Shown here: positions 9,670 through 17,419 of the stretch, one piece after another | Layout: every line of letters starts with the position of its first letter | Position numbering within the stretch: position 1 is the first letter of the stretch | Assembly: GCF_019649055.1 (NCBI RefSeq) | Contig: NW_026570426.1 | Location: forward strand, 1 to 64,000 | Length of the DNA stretch: 64,000 bases | DNA from: Paramacrobiotus metropolitanus | Lineage: Eukaryota; Tardigrada; Eutardigrada; Parachela; Macrobiotidae | Direction of reading: 5' to 3' | Notes under the pieces: model-generated | What the model saw: the letters and a program-made list of their open reading frames with translations, nothing else | The model's database searches: none | What the model was told of the DNA's origin: nothing | Position numbers and translations under genes: made by a program

Positions 9670-10768
9670 ACAGAACACACCGCGAAGGGGCGGTCAGCCG
9701 TTTACTCCGAGGGCGTCGACGAGTGGCCAGGGAACGAGAATGGAGATCCCATCACTTACACCAGTCCGAATCCACTCGCCAAGATCGACTGGAAGTATCC
9801 CGTGGGCAGTGTTAAATGCACCCAGATTCAACGACCCGATCACAGAAACGGATCCGCAGTACAACATTGTAATGGATCCAAAGGTCACCCTCACAGAGGA
9901 AGAAAAGAAGGCTGTGGCGGAGTTTAATGAAAAATGCCGCGAGTTCGTCCAGCTGCATAACGATATCAACGATAATCAAGATCAGTACAGGACAGCTCGA
10001 AGAACTCACAAGATAACCAGGGGAACCCACCTCCACATGAAACTGGATAAACATGAGGCGGAAGAGTTGAGAAAAGAAAGAGGTGTTGAAATCAGAACAC
10101 TGAAGAACAGTAATCCAGTGTTGCGCAACAGGGAATGGCCAAGCGCAGTAAAGACGATACTGATCTTCATGAACCTTATTCCCCGGAACCAAAAGAAGAA
10201 GAACAGGAGAGGAGTCAAAACTCCGGCCGAGGAAAGCCCCACTAAGGAAGAGCATACGGCCAAGCGAACGAGGAATGACCCGTTTCAGCCTCCGAGTGAC
10301 CCGTTGGTAACTCGAGAGAGAGAACTGTTGAGAGAAAGGGATAAACTCGACAGAGAAATCATGGAATTGAGGTCTCGTACGGCATCGGCAGTACAATCAG
10401 GATCATCGCGTACCAGCCCGGCGAGAGAAACTAAACCGAAACTGAAATATGAAAAAGGTCAACTCCCGGTGGAGGAAGGTCACACCGGTCAGACAGAAAA
10501 ACCTAAAGGTCATTCTGGCGCGAGCACGCGAAGGGGCGCAGCTCGAGAAACGAAATGTAGATCGCACACCAGAGTTTTCCGGCTTAAAGATAAAACGGAA
10601 GGAGTAGTCAGTGTATTTCTGGTCCATAGAGACACTGATCAACCAATTCCATCAATGGGGGAAGGAGCTGACCAAGCCGCATACCAGCTGATGTGCAGAG
10701 AAGCCAGCGATGCCGCAGAAGCAGCGATTGGTGAACTCATAAGTCAGAACGGAATAACCCGACCATGA
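9536..10768 (+). CDS. Unknown element protein, ending in the first copy of a triplicated domain
   Basis: 410 codons; the meaningful part probably begins near 9640, where it takes over from the MMPNQ frame. Middle: IPWAVLNAPRFNDP, then a helical charged region (LTEEEKKAVAEFNEKCREFV) and a basic stretch KKKNRRG. The C-terminal 70 residues (from CRSHTRVFRL) match, in pattern, two later segments of the next ORF. The stop is a tandem TGA TAG (10766-10771), after which the same frame stays open into the next ORF and completes the domain. No known family recognised. Confidence 0.55.
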   Translation: MAEWPHFRTRCKDSLIRCRDLTLSKAKGQFRTPKPSKGHRFPGDRQNTPRRGGQPFTPRASTSGQGTRMEIPSLTPVRIHSPRSTGSIPWAVLNAPRFNDPITETDPQYNIVMDPKVTLTEEEKKAVAEFNEKCREFVQLHNDINDNQDQYRTARRTHKITRGTHLHMKLDKHEAEELRKERGVEIRTLKNSNPVLRNREWPSAVKTILIFMNLIPRNQKKKNRRGVKTPAEESPTKEEHTAKRTRNDPFQPPSDPLVTRERELLRERDKLDREIMELRSRTASAVQSGSSRTSPARETKPKLKYEKGQLPVEEGHTGQTEKPKGHSGASTRRGAARETKCRSHTRVFRLKDKTEGVVSVFLVHRDTDQPIPSMGEGADQAAYQLMCREASDAAEAAIGELISQNGITRP

Positions 10769-11820
10769 TAGGGAGAATCCTTAGAGTTTGCTGCGAGATA
10801 TCGCGTTCAAAGAAAAGCAAACATCATGGTTACGATTGATGCGAAGGGCAAGATGGAGAGACAACTTTATAACCCGCAAGGCGAAAAGATTGATATGCTC
10901 TCGCATGGAGCATATCCGGCGTCAGGTGCGAAGGGGCACGAGGCGGAAGAAGCAGGAGAATGGGAAGAAGATGTAGAAGATGAAGAAAACCCGCCATACA
11001 GAGAGACGGTGTGCAGATGTCTAAAGGTCAACTATCACATGGCGGACGGAGATGAGGGATACGTCCACGGTTTTGTCATTGACCCGACGACCTATATGCC
11101 GATCCCGACAGCAGGAACGAATGCGACTCCTCAAGAAATTGAATGGCAAACACAGAAGTCGTATAGTGACCTTAATAAGATTCTCAATCTCCTGCCAGAG
11201 GACCAGCGGAATGACACTGCCGCGAATATACAGGCAGTGATGAGTATCCTCAGGCACAGGGCTGAAGAGGACCGAGCCTATTTGGTAATCTTTTGGAAAG
11301 ATGACGAAGGAAAGTGGAAATCACTCTTCGACTCCAAGGGCAAAGGGCTCTATTTTCCGGAAAACTTCCAATTTAATCCGACGGCGGAAGAGCACATTAA
11401 ATATTACTCTGGTGAACCGCCGGCCCAAGCCGAAGCCATGGAGACTCAAGAAGAAATCGATAGGGGATCACCGTGTCGACGCATCGACTATAAATTCATG
11501 AATCAAGAAGGAAGAGAAGGGATCCTCAGAATCGAAGTGGTCGATCCTCAGACGGGACAAATGGTGTCAAACGCAGGCTTCACTCCAGAAGAGGAAGAAG
11601 AGGAAACATCAAAACTCATGCAAGAGGTGGAGCAAGTACTGCAGGTCCTGCCGCAAGAGGAAGAGCGAGAAGAATTTGAAGCCATAACAGAAGTATTGGT
11701 TAACGTCATGATGCCAAGAGCACGCCAGGATGGGGCATACATGCGCTTGACCCTTTCCACGGAGAAGTGTACAAGCAACTTTACACTTCGAGAGGCGAGA
11801 CGCTGACTAGATTGTCGGGG
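10556..11820 (+). repeat. Three diverged tandem copies of an approximately 120-aa domain
   Basis: Copies at about 10556-10915, 11012-11370 and 11474-11820. Each begins CR, has a strand ending in an F/V-x-x-D region (FVIDPTTYMPIPTAG; VVDPQTGQMVSNAG; LVHRDTDQPIPSMG), then an acidic helix (LNKILNLLPEDQ; VEQVLQVLPQEEE) and a last strand pair (WKSLFDSKGK; YKQLYTSRGE; ERQLYNPQGE). Copy 1 crosses the TGA TAG; copy 3 crosses a frame change near 11757. This shows the three ORFs derive from one coding unit. Confidence 0.6.
10826..11806 (+). CDS. Unknown element protein with triplicated domain, copies 1 (end) to 3
   Basis: 326 codons from the first ATG after the tandem stop. It is in the same frame as the preceding ORF and its start (MVTIDAKGKMERQLYNPQGE) is the end of domain copy 1, so the ATG is probably not a true start. 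Copy 2 is complete (residues about 62-185) and copy 3 occupies residues about 215-310, its last strand read in the following frame (VYKQLYTSRGE). Acidic linkers separate copies. No membrane segment or catalytic motif is visible; a structural role is possible but unproven. Confidence 0.6.
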   Translation: MVTIDAKGKMERQLYNPQGEKIDMLSHGAYPASGAKGHEAEEAGEWEEDVEDEENPPYRETVCRCLKVNYHMADGDEGYVHGFVIDPTTYMPIPTAGTNATPQEIEWQTQKSYSDLNKILNLLPEDQRNDTAANIQAVMSILRHRAEEDRAYLVIFWKDDEGKWKSLFDSKGKGLYFPENFQFNPTAEEHIKYYSGEPPAQAEAMETQEEIDRGSPCRRIDYKFMNQEGREGILRIEVVDPQTGQMVSNAGFTPEEEEEETSKLMQEVEQVLQVLPQEEEREEFEAITEVLVNVMMPRARQDGAYMRLTLSTEKCTSNFTLREARR

Positions 11821-13704
11821 GCGAAAAAGGTCAAGAAACCGGCTGAGAAGGGTCAGCCTGAGCAAATTAAAGCTGAAGAGAAAGGTCATCAAGAGAAGAA
11901 AGAAACGAAGGGTCAAAGGACTAAGGACAGATCGCGAGAACGAGAGGTCAAGAAAGAAGAACAGTTGACTCCCGTAAGAAGCGCCGAACGGGTCAAGGCG
12001 ATAATTACAGGAGAAGTCTCACCGCATTCATGCGCTGACCCTAAATGCGAAAGATGCCGGAAGGAGGCAAAAGAAAAGAAGGAGGAAAAGGAAAAGAAAG
12101 CGGAAAAGGAGAAGAAAATGAAGCCACCAAAAAGTACGGCACGAGAAGGCAGCGCCGGAAATACGTTTGTCAAACAGCCTAAATTACTGGGGGTTATGAC
12201 AAAGAAAAGAGAGAAACCGGAGTCGGACTCTGAACCAGAACAGCTGTCTATCGATGCTAAAGCAAGTTCATCGCAAGCTGAAACCGAAGACGAGACGGAC
12301 AAAGGTCAATCACGCAAGGTGATGGAGGAAGCGATGACGATGCAGCCGGTCTATGCGTCGACGATGAAAGAACGCAAGGACAAGGCTGATAAAGAGAAGA
12401 AGAAAAGGGATACTTCGGTGGAGTCGGCGAAATCCGAAATTAGCATTGCATCATCAAAGTCATCGTCGAAACAGACAAAGAAAGGTCAGAAGGACACAAG
12501 AAAGTCTGACCCCAGTTTAGCAGACTATATGGATGCTCAGAAGAAACCAAAGGTGACTGCAAAGAACAGCCTCATCGGAAGGGTCGATGCAGCTGACATC
12601 CTGAACTGGAAACCTGTCGAAGGGGACAGCGAACTGGACTATACAGACGATGAATATGACGATCGCTTCTTTGTCTGCGAAATGAATGACGAAATAACGA
12701 TTGAAGAAATTGACGAAATCCTCATCGGAGCGACAGCAGATTGGGGGAAAGCGACAAGATCAGTTACGTCAAAGTTCAGGAAGGACGTGAAAAATTATTG
12801 CGCCGAGACCAATAAGAGACTGCCAGAGAGCAAGTATAACGCCGTCCTGGAATACGCAAGGAGCACGGGAAAAGTTCTCCAGAAACACCCGAAATACGGC
12901 AACAAAGCGAAGCTGTATATTACAGGAAACAATAACGAAAGGAAGTTGGCGACCGCGAACGCGGATATCCGAGAACGGATCGAACGCGCCATCATCGGAA
13001 TGTGCAGCCCGATGGGTACGACGAAACACCGTATGGCCCAGTTTATCAATGGAGTCTGGAGCAAAGAGAAGGGAAATGCTTCAGATATTGAAAGGTCACT
13101 CGGAAGACCATTGAAACAGATGGTCGAGGAAAAGAAGCTCCACACAACGAATCCCCATAAAGGCGTGACAATCAGATACAGCTCCATAAACGCTGTACCA
13201 GAAGAATTGAGAGAGTACAAGACAGAAGAAACAAGTGAAGATACCACCAAGATAGTGGACCCGAGACTCGATGCGGAAAGGCCCATTTTGAGTCAGATCA
13301 AGCTAGATAGCGGTCAACCAGCAACCTCATCGAAGAAAGCAAAAGAAGGACAAGAAGAAGAAGCGATGGTCGTCGAAGAAAAGGTCATTGAGGAAAAAGA
13401 GACAGAAACGGTAGAGAAGGGTATACCGACACTGCATGCACCAAAATCAGCTGAGGAGGCGATCGCCCTCGTGGGACCTCCGAAACCAATGTCAGTCCCG
13501 GAAGCACTAGCGGCAGTAAGAAGCCAAAGGGCAAGCGGTGGATCCAGCTCGGTAACAGATGTTCAGAAGATCCATCGAGCAACAACAACACTGACACCGC
13601 TGAGAGTTGCGCACGAAAAGGCGACGCAAGGCAAAGAAGACGCGAAAGGTCAAGCCGCTCAGGACACAACGAAAGGTCACCAAACTTCAGCTTCAGGGGA
13701 GTAA
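11767..13704 (+). CDS. Lysine/glutamate-rich element protein with a winged-helix-like domain
   Basis: 645 codons, the longest ORF in the window. Residues 1-20 finish domain copy 3. Residues about 20-290 are highly charged (KKE, KGQ, KGH), with a CADPKCERC cluster near residue 82 that could bind zinc. Residues about 320-480 are globular: a run ending ATANADIRERIERAIIGMC then helices and KKLHTTNPHKGVTIRYSS look like a winged helix with its wing. The C-terminal 150 residues are low-complexity. The stop is TAA within TAAGGTCAC, where the element-wide motif would read AAA (Lys-Gly-His). The frame is open beyond it into the next ORF. Probable nucleic-acid-binding structural protein; inference only. 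Confidence 0.6.
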   Translation: MYKQLYTSRGETLTRLSGAKKVKKPAEKGQPEQIKAEEKGHQEKKETKGQRTKDRSREREVKKEEQLTPVRSAERVKAIITGEVSPHSCADPKCERCRKEAKEKKEEKEKKAEKEKKMKPPKSTAREGSAGNTFVKQPKLLGVMTKKREKPESDSEPEQLSIDAKASSSQAETEDETDKGQSRKVMEEAMTMQPVYASTMKERKDKADKEKKKRDTSVESAKSEISIASSKSSSKQTKKGQKDTRKSDPSLADYMDAQKKPKVTAKNSLIGRVDAADILNWKPVEGDSELDYTDDEYDDRFFVCEMNDEITIEEIDEILIGATADWGKATRSVTSKFRKDVKNYCAETNKRLPESKYNAVLEYARSTGKVLQKHPKYGNKAKLYITGNNNERKLATANADIRERIERAIIGMCSPMGTTKHRMAQFINGVWSKEKGNASDIERSLGRPLKQMVEEKKLHTTNPHKGVTIRYSSINAVPEELREYKTEETSEDTTKIVDPRLDAERPILSQIKLDSGQPATSSKKAKEGQEEEAMVVEEKVIEEKETETVEKGIPTLHAPKSAEEAIALVGPPKPMSVPEALAAVRSQRASGGSSSVTDVQKIHRATTTLTPLRVAHEKATQGKEDAKGQAAQDTTKGHQTSASGE

Positions 13705-14355
13705 GGTCACCCGAGCTCGAGTCAAGGCAATCCGGCTCCGTCATCAGTACCGCAACCACCGAAAGAGGTGCCACAACCTTCACCAAAAGTAGAAAAAGAA
13801 CAACCTTTCGAATTATTGGAAGAGGATATCGTCGACGGCAAACCAAGTTATATGATTGGTGATGACCTTTCTGAAACCAACGTCCCGTGGATGATGATTT
13901 GCGCTGCGATTGGTGCAGTTCCGTCAAGAGAAATGGATAAGACGGAAATCGCTAAAGCAGTTAGCGACGCCGGAATCACCAGGACACAAGTCAATAAAAT
14001 CATGAAAAGGGCATACAAGGAAGGGAAAATCGGTGTGAAATACACAAATACGAATATGCCGATTCATTACATCCCTCCGGTTGAAGATCAACGAAAGCAG
14101 AGGCCGAAGCCAGGTCCCCAAGCGTGGAAAGATGCCCTGACCAAAGATGCTCTGCAGAATATCGGTGGAACCAATGGGGTTACGCAAGAAGATGTGTCCA
14201 ATTATATGGCGGTCCAATACGACTCTGGTCAGGAAAACATGAACGGAGATCGATTCAAAATCCAGAACGCACTGGATAGCCTGGTCAAAGACGGAACTCT
14301 CAGAACATGGAAGAGGAATGGAATCGACCGTTATGACTGGATCGCAAAGGCATAA
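13705..14355 (+). CDS. Two winged-helix domains (Z-alpha-like and linker-histone-like)
   Basis: Open frame in phase with the preceding ORF, from just after its TAA to 14355. A proline-rich linker leads to winged helix 1 (about 13867-14085): helix 1, REMDKTEIAKAVSDAG, recognition helix TRTQVNKIMKRAYKEGKI and a wing with MPIHYIPP. The helix-3 Asn and the KEGKI turn fit Z-alpha domains in spacing, but the key Tyr is Lys and the wing Trp is His. Winged helix 2 (about 14122-14350) has NGVTQEDVSNYM, DRFKIQNALDSLVKDGTL and a basic wing, closely resembling H15/linker-histone domains. A role in packing or recognising nucleic acid is likely; Z-form binding is speculative. Confidence 0.6.
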   Translation, partial: GHPSSSQGNPAPSSVPQPPKEVPQPSPKVEKEQPFELLEEDIVDGKPSYMIGDDLSETNVPWMMICAAIGAVPSREMDKTEIAKAVSDAGITRTQVNKIMKRAYKEGKIGVKYTNTNMPIHYIPPVEDQRKQRPKPGPQAWKDALTKDALQNIGGTNGVTQEDVSNYMAVQYDSGQENMNGDRFKIQNALDSLVKDGTLRTWKRNGIDRYDWIAKA

Positions 14356-14426
14356 AGAAAGAATAAGTGTGGGAGGAAGGTCCACCACACAAGATGAAGA
14401 AACAGAATCAGAAAAGACAGAAAGGA

Positions 14427-14467
14427 GCAGACCGTAGTTCTCAGATTACTTTCGAACCACACTCTGC
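14427..14467 (+). repeat. Hairpin repeat in an inter-ORF gap
   Basis: Arms GCAGA/TCTGC and the core ACTTTCGAACCAC. This copy lies outside any long ORF, so the family is kept in both coding and non-coding parts of the element. Confidence 0.55.
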
Positions 14468-14480
14468 AAGAAGAGTTGAA

Positions 14481-14647
14481 TTAGCGAATGGGCTAAAGTA
14501 CTTAGCGAATGGGCTAAGATGAGAAAGGTCACATAGACAGTTGAAAAGGGTTTAGTCAAAGAAGGATGGCAAAGGTCATCGTGAAAGAGCAGCGAAAAGT
14601 CTCAGCTCAGCACTGAATAGCCTAGTTATCATAGGCGTAAACTAGGC
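14481..14647 (+). repeat. Inter-ORF hairpins
   Basis: TTAGCGAATGGGCTAA occurs twice in tandem (14481-14516), each a small hairpin TTAGC/GCTAA. At 14620-14647 GCCTAGTT and AACTAGGC form perfect 8-bp arms. The stretch 14356-14700 has no ORF. Confidence 0.6.
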
Positions 14648-14714
14648 GTTGAGAAGGGTTAACGTAAAGGCCATAGCATTATATTGTTTGAGATTGCAGG
14701 TTGAAAAGGTCAAA

Positions 14715-15302
14715 ATGGCTGAACGGAGCCAACCTAACCAGAATGCGGCGAAAAAGGGCCAAAGACCAGCAATAAAGAAGGTGACCGGAGATCCTCTGAC
14801 GAATTACAATGAGGACTGCCCAGATTGCAAGCGGAATAACATCCTGTCGAACGAACGATTCCCATGCTGGCTTTGTGTGGTCGCAGTACCAAACCAAGCA
14901 GTGGTAGTACCAGAAGAGGCGAGAAGGGGTAACCTCGATGTGTTCCGACATTTGGTTACGGGAGACACATGGAAGAAACTGTCACCGGAAGATCGGATGA
15001 TTCTGGAAGATAAATACCGAATGTGGGTCGGGCGCAGACCGGGATGGGATATCACCCTGGAACCGCCGAGAACGCCGGAAGCAGACGCTTTCAGAAAGAA
15101 GTTTGAAGAAGATACAATGAGAATGGTACAAGAAAAGCGCGAAGCAGAGAGAAAGCGCTTAGAAGAGAAGGAGAAAGCTGCGGCAGAGAAGGGTTTAGCC
15201 GAAGCAGCTAAAAGGTCACGCACCTATCCCAATGGCAATACTGAAGAAACAAGACGAGGGAGAAGCAGCGGTGATCAGACAGTCACTGATACAGCAAATT
15301 GA
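14715..15302 (+). CDS. CxxC zinc-ribbon-like element protein
   Basis: The frame opens at 14649 with a non-ATG start; I prefer ATG 14715 (MAERSQPNQ). Two CxxC pairs (CPDC at residues 35-38, CWLC at 51-54) are spaced like a zinc ribbon, a common nucleic-acid or protein-binding fold. A Trp/Arg-rich core follows (WKKLSPEDRMILEDKY, MWVGRRPGWD) and then a long charged helix (about residues 125-175). From 15199 a second frame opens; at 15210-15219 (AAAAGGTCACG) reading can pass into it as KGHAPIPMAILKK. Family unknown; could be a nucleocapsid-type protein placed after pol. Confidence 0.5.
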   Translation: MAERSQPNQNAAKKGQRPAIKKVTGDPLTNYNEDCPDCKRNNILSNERFPCWLCVVAVPNQAVVVPEEARRGNLDVFRHLVTGDTWKKLSPEDRMILEDKYRMWVGRRPGWDITLEPPRTPEADAFRKKFEEDTMRMVQEKREAERKRLEEKEKAAAEKGLAEAAKRSRTYPNGNTEETRRGRSSGDQTVTDTAN

Positions 15303-16308
15303 CACCATCCTGCAAGATCCACTCGCCGTGTCGAAAGAAGAATACAAGATATTCTTGGACGAAAAGGTCAGCCTAACGAAAGGAAATAGGCCGTCTCAGG
15401 TCATCAAGATTGCGATTGAGGAACGAATCGACAGGATGCGAAACTTCCGAAAACGAGAGAAAGATGTCGTCGAGGCCCTCCGAAACTTCAAGAAAGAGGA
15501 GTTTAGACGCCCAAAATCACCTCAGAGAGATAATCGATCTCGCGGCTATGAAAGGTCATCAGACCGCTCCCGAGAAAGGTCGTGGGAAAAGAGTCGCGAT
15601 GACAGATACAGCGGATATGCAAGAGATACGCGTACGTCGGAACAAAAGAGAAGAGACGAAGAACGTATCCGACGAGAAAGAGAGCAGCGGGAGAAGCGCC
15701 GCAGAGAAGAAGCAGAAGAAAAGCGATTGACGGAAGAATACAGGAAGATCAATGAGACCTGTAACAGGCAGCAGGAGAAGGAACGGGCTGCTACGGATGT
15801 GCAAAACCGTGAAAGGGATTCACAGAGTCGAGAAGGACGAAGTGAAGCCTCGAGCAAATCTTCGAAGAGCCCGTACGATCCGCAGTGGGTACAAGACAAT
15901 TTGAACATGGAGGATTACGAGTTCGGAGACAAAGCATACAACAGTAGCAAAAGGTCATCCAGCTCGGAAAGTCACCGCACACCCAAGAGCCCACGCAGAT
16001 TGAGGTCAATGGTCCATTCCGTTTGTTCAACGTTTAAACCAGTCGAAAAACAACCGGAAAAGCAAGCGGACGAGGTCATGGAATGCAGCCCGTCATCCTC
16101 GAATGTCATTGAAGTTCACGGAGACGAGGATATGCGACCGTCAAGACGAAACATCATTTTCGATCTTGAGCATCAGCTTACAAGCGCGGAGATGGCGAGT
16201 AATGCACCGCCAGAATCAGATTCAGAGAAGGGCGACCAGAAAGGTCAAGCAAAGGTCACCGCTCCGAGGAGACATTCCTCCAAACCATCGAGCTGGTATA
16301 TGAAATGA
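15232..16308 (+). CDS. RS/RE-rich basic element protein
   Basis: 358 codons, probably entered by frame change from the preceding ORF near 15211. Residues 1-85 are helical (SLIQQIDTILQDP; EERIDRMRNFRKRE). Residues 85-210 are arginine-serine and arginine-glutamate repeats (SSDRSRERSWEKSRDD; KRRDEERIRRERE), as in RNA-binding splicing-type proteins. The rest is Ser/Pro-rich. Stop TGA at 16306-16308 overlaps an ATG as ATGA. Likely RNA binding; unknown family. Confidence 0.5.
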   Translation: MAILKKQDEGEAAVIRQSLIQQIDTILQDPLAVSKEEYKIFLDEKVSLTKGNRPSQVIKIAIEERIDRMRNFRKREKDVVEALRNFKKEEFRRPKSPQRDNRSRGYERSSDRSRERSWEKSRDDRYSGYARDTRTSEQKRRDEERIRREREQREKRRREEAEEKRLTEEYRKINETCNRQQEKERAATDVQNRERDSQSREGRSEASSKSSKSPYDPQWVQDNLNMEDYEFGDKAYNSSKRSSSSESHRTPKSPRRLRSMVHSVCSTFKPVEKQPEKQADEVMECSPSSSNVIEVHGDEDMRPSRRNIIFDLEHQLTSAEMASNAPPESDSEKGDQKGQAKVTAPRRHSSKPSSWYMK

Positions 16309-17417
16309 ATGATATCATGGAGCAGACGAACGAGATTTGCCGTTCGGTGGGCATCGCGCCGGATAATAAAGAAGAATTCGACAAAGTTTATTGGCTTCTC
16401 ATGAACTTGCGCCAGGTCATCAACGACTCGGGATACGCGAAGGAATACGAGTATGGCCAATGGGAAGACCTCATCATTACGCAAGAATCGGCGAATCTTC
16501 ATTATTTCCCAACGAGAGAATGTGGCCTTGTCAGTTTGATCGACCTGAGTCTCTTGGAAACACCATTGGACACTCCCGATCCAACAGGAATGACGCAGTT
16601 CCAATACAGAGACATCAAGGAAAGACGACTCCACGTAGCACAATTTGTGCTGCGACATGTGAACCCGGCGTTGAGACTCCTCGCAGGAAGGGCTGCGTTA
16701 GGATTGTTGGTCAAACCAGATTCTCCGCCCGATCATCGCGCCACGATTCAGAAGATTTTTGCAGCAAGGCTCGGCCATTACGAATCGCATCACCAGCTGC
16801 GAAAGAGCGCCCAAAGAGGTATAGAGATACCGCCAGCACTGACCGCGCAAGTTATAAAGCTGGGAATGCCTGTTAAGAACTTTAACTCCTCGGAAACGGC
16901 CAGGAGGCAGCTGAAAGACGTCCAGAGAGCAATGAATTTCGATGAAAGTCTGAGACGTCAGGCGAAGATGCACGCACACCGATGTGCAGAGCGAATCAGG
17001 ATTACGATGGGAACAAGATTCATCCAGCCATCCGACTTCGTCTATGATTTCATCCAAGAAATCAGCGTAAATAGAGGCAGCTACCGTCCAGAGCTCGCGA
17101 GACAGCCGCAGGAAAATGAAATGAAACGAAGAGGACGAAGAAACCAACAGCTGCATTTGGACTATGTCGAATTGTGCAAGAGGTCACGGGATAATCCATA
17201 CGATGAAGGATTAAAAGCGCGAATGGTTGACGCTCGAGATCATCTGATCCGTATTCAGCGCAGACGTGACCGAAATCGGCACAGTGGTGCTAGCAGCCGG
17301 AGCGAAGGAGACGAGCTGCAAGAGAGGGGAATGGAACCTCGAGATCGAACGTCTGATCAGAATGAAAAACAAAGACGTTTCGATCGGAACCGCGACGATG
17401 GTTCAAATGATCAGTGA
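16305..17417 (+). CDS. Helical basic element protein, unknown family
   Basis: 370 codons from an ATG that overlaps the preceding stop (ATGA). The frame is open upstream to about 16251 (KGHRSEETFLQTIELVYEMND) and that extension looks natural, so the junction is more likely a -1 frame change at GCAAAGGTCA than reinitiation. Predominantly helical with conserved-looking aromatic and arginine residues (FVLRHVNPALRLLAGRAALG; HRCAERIRITMGTRF) and an arginine-rich C-terminal tail. No domain recognised. It is the last ORF of the element. Confidence 0.55.
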   Translation: MNDIMEQTNEICRSVGIAPDNKEEFDKVYWLLMNLRQVINDSGYAKEYEYGQWEDLIITQESANLHYFPTRECGLVSLIDLSLLETPLDTPDPTGMTQFQYRDIKERRLHVAQFVLRHVNPALRLLAGRAALGLLVKPDSPPDHRATIQKIFAARLGHYESHHQLRKSAQRGIEIPPALTAQVIKLGMPVKNFNSSETARRQLKDVQRAMNFDESLRRQAKMHAHRCAERIRITMGTRFIQPSDFVYDFIQEISVNRGSYRPELARQPQENEMKRRGRRNQQLHLDYVELCKRSRDNPYDEGLKARMVDARDHLIRIQRRRDRNRHSGASSRSEGDELQERGMEPRDRTSDQNEKQRRFDRNRDDGSNDQ

Positions 17418-17419
17418 TG

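Noticed and set aside
16305-16308. ATGA stop-start overlap as evidence of termination-reinitiation
   Set aside because: The downstream frame is open and sensible upstream of the ATG, so a frame change fits better than reinitiation.
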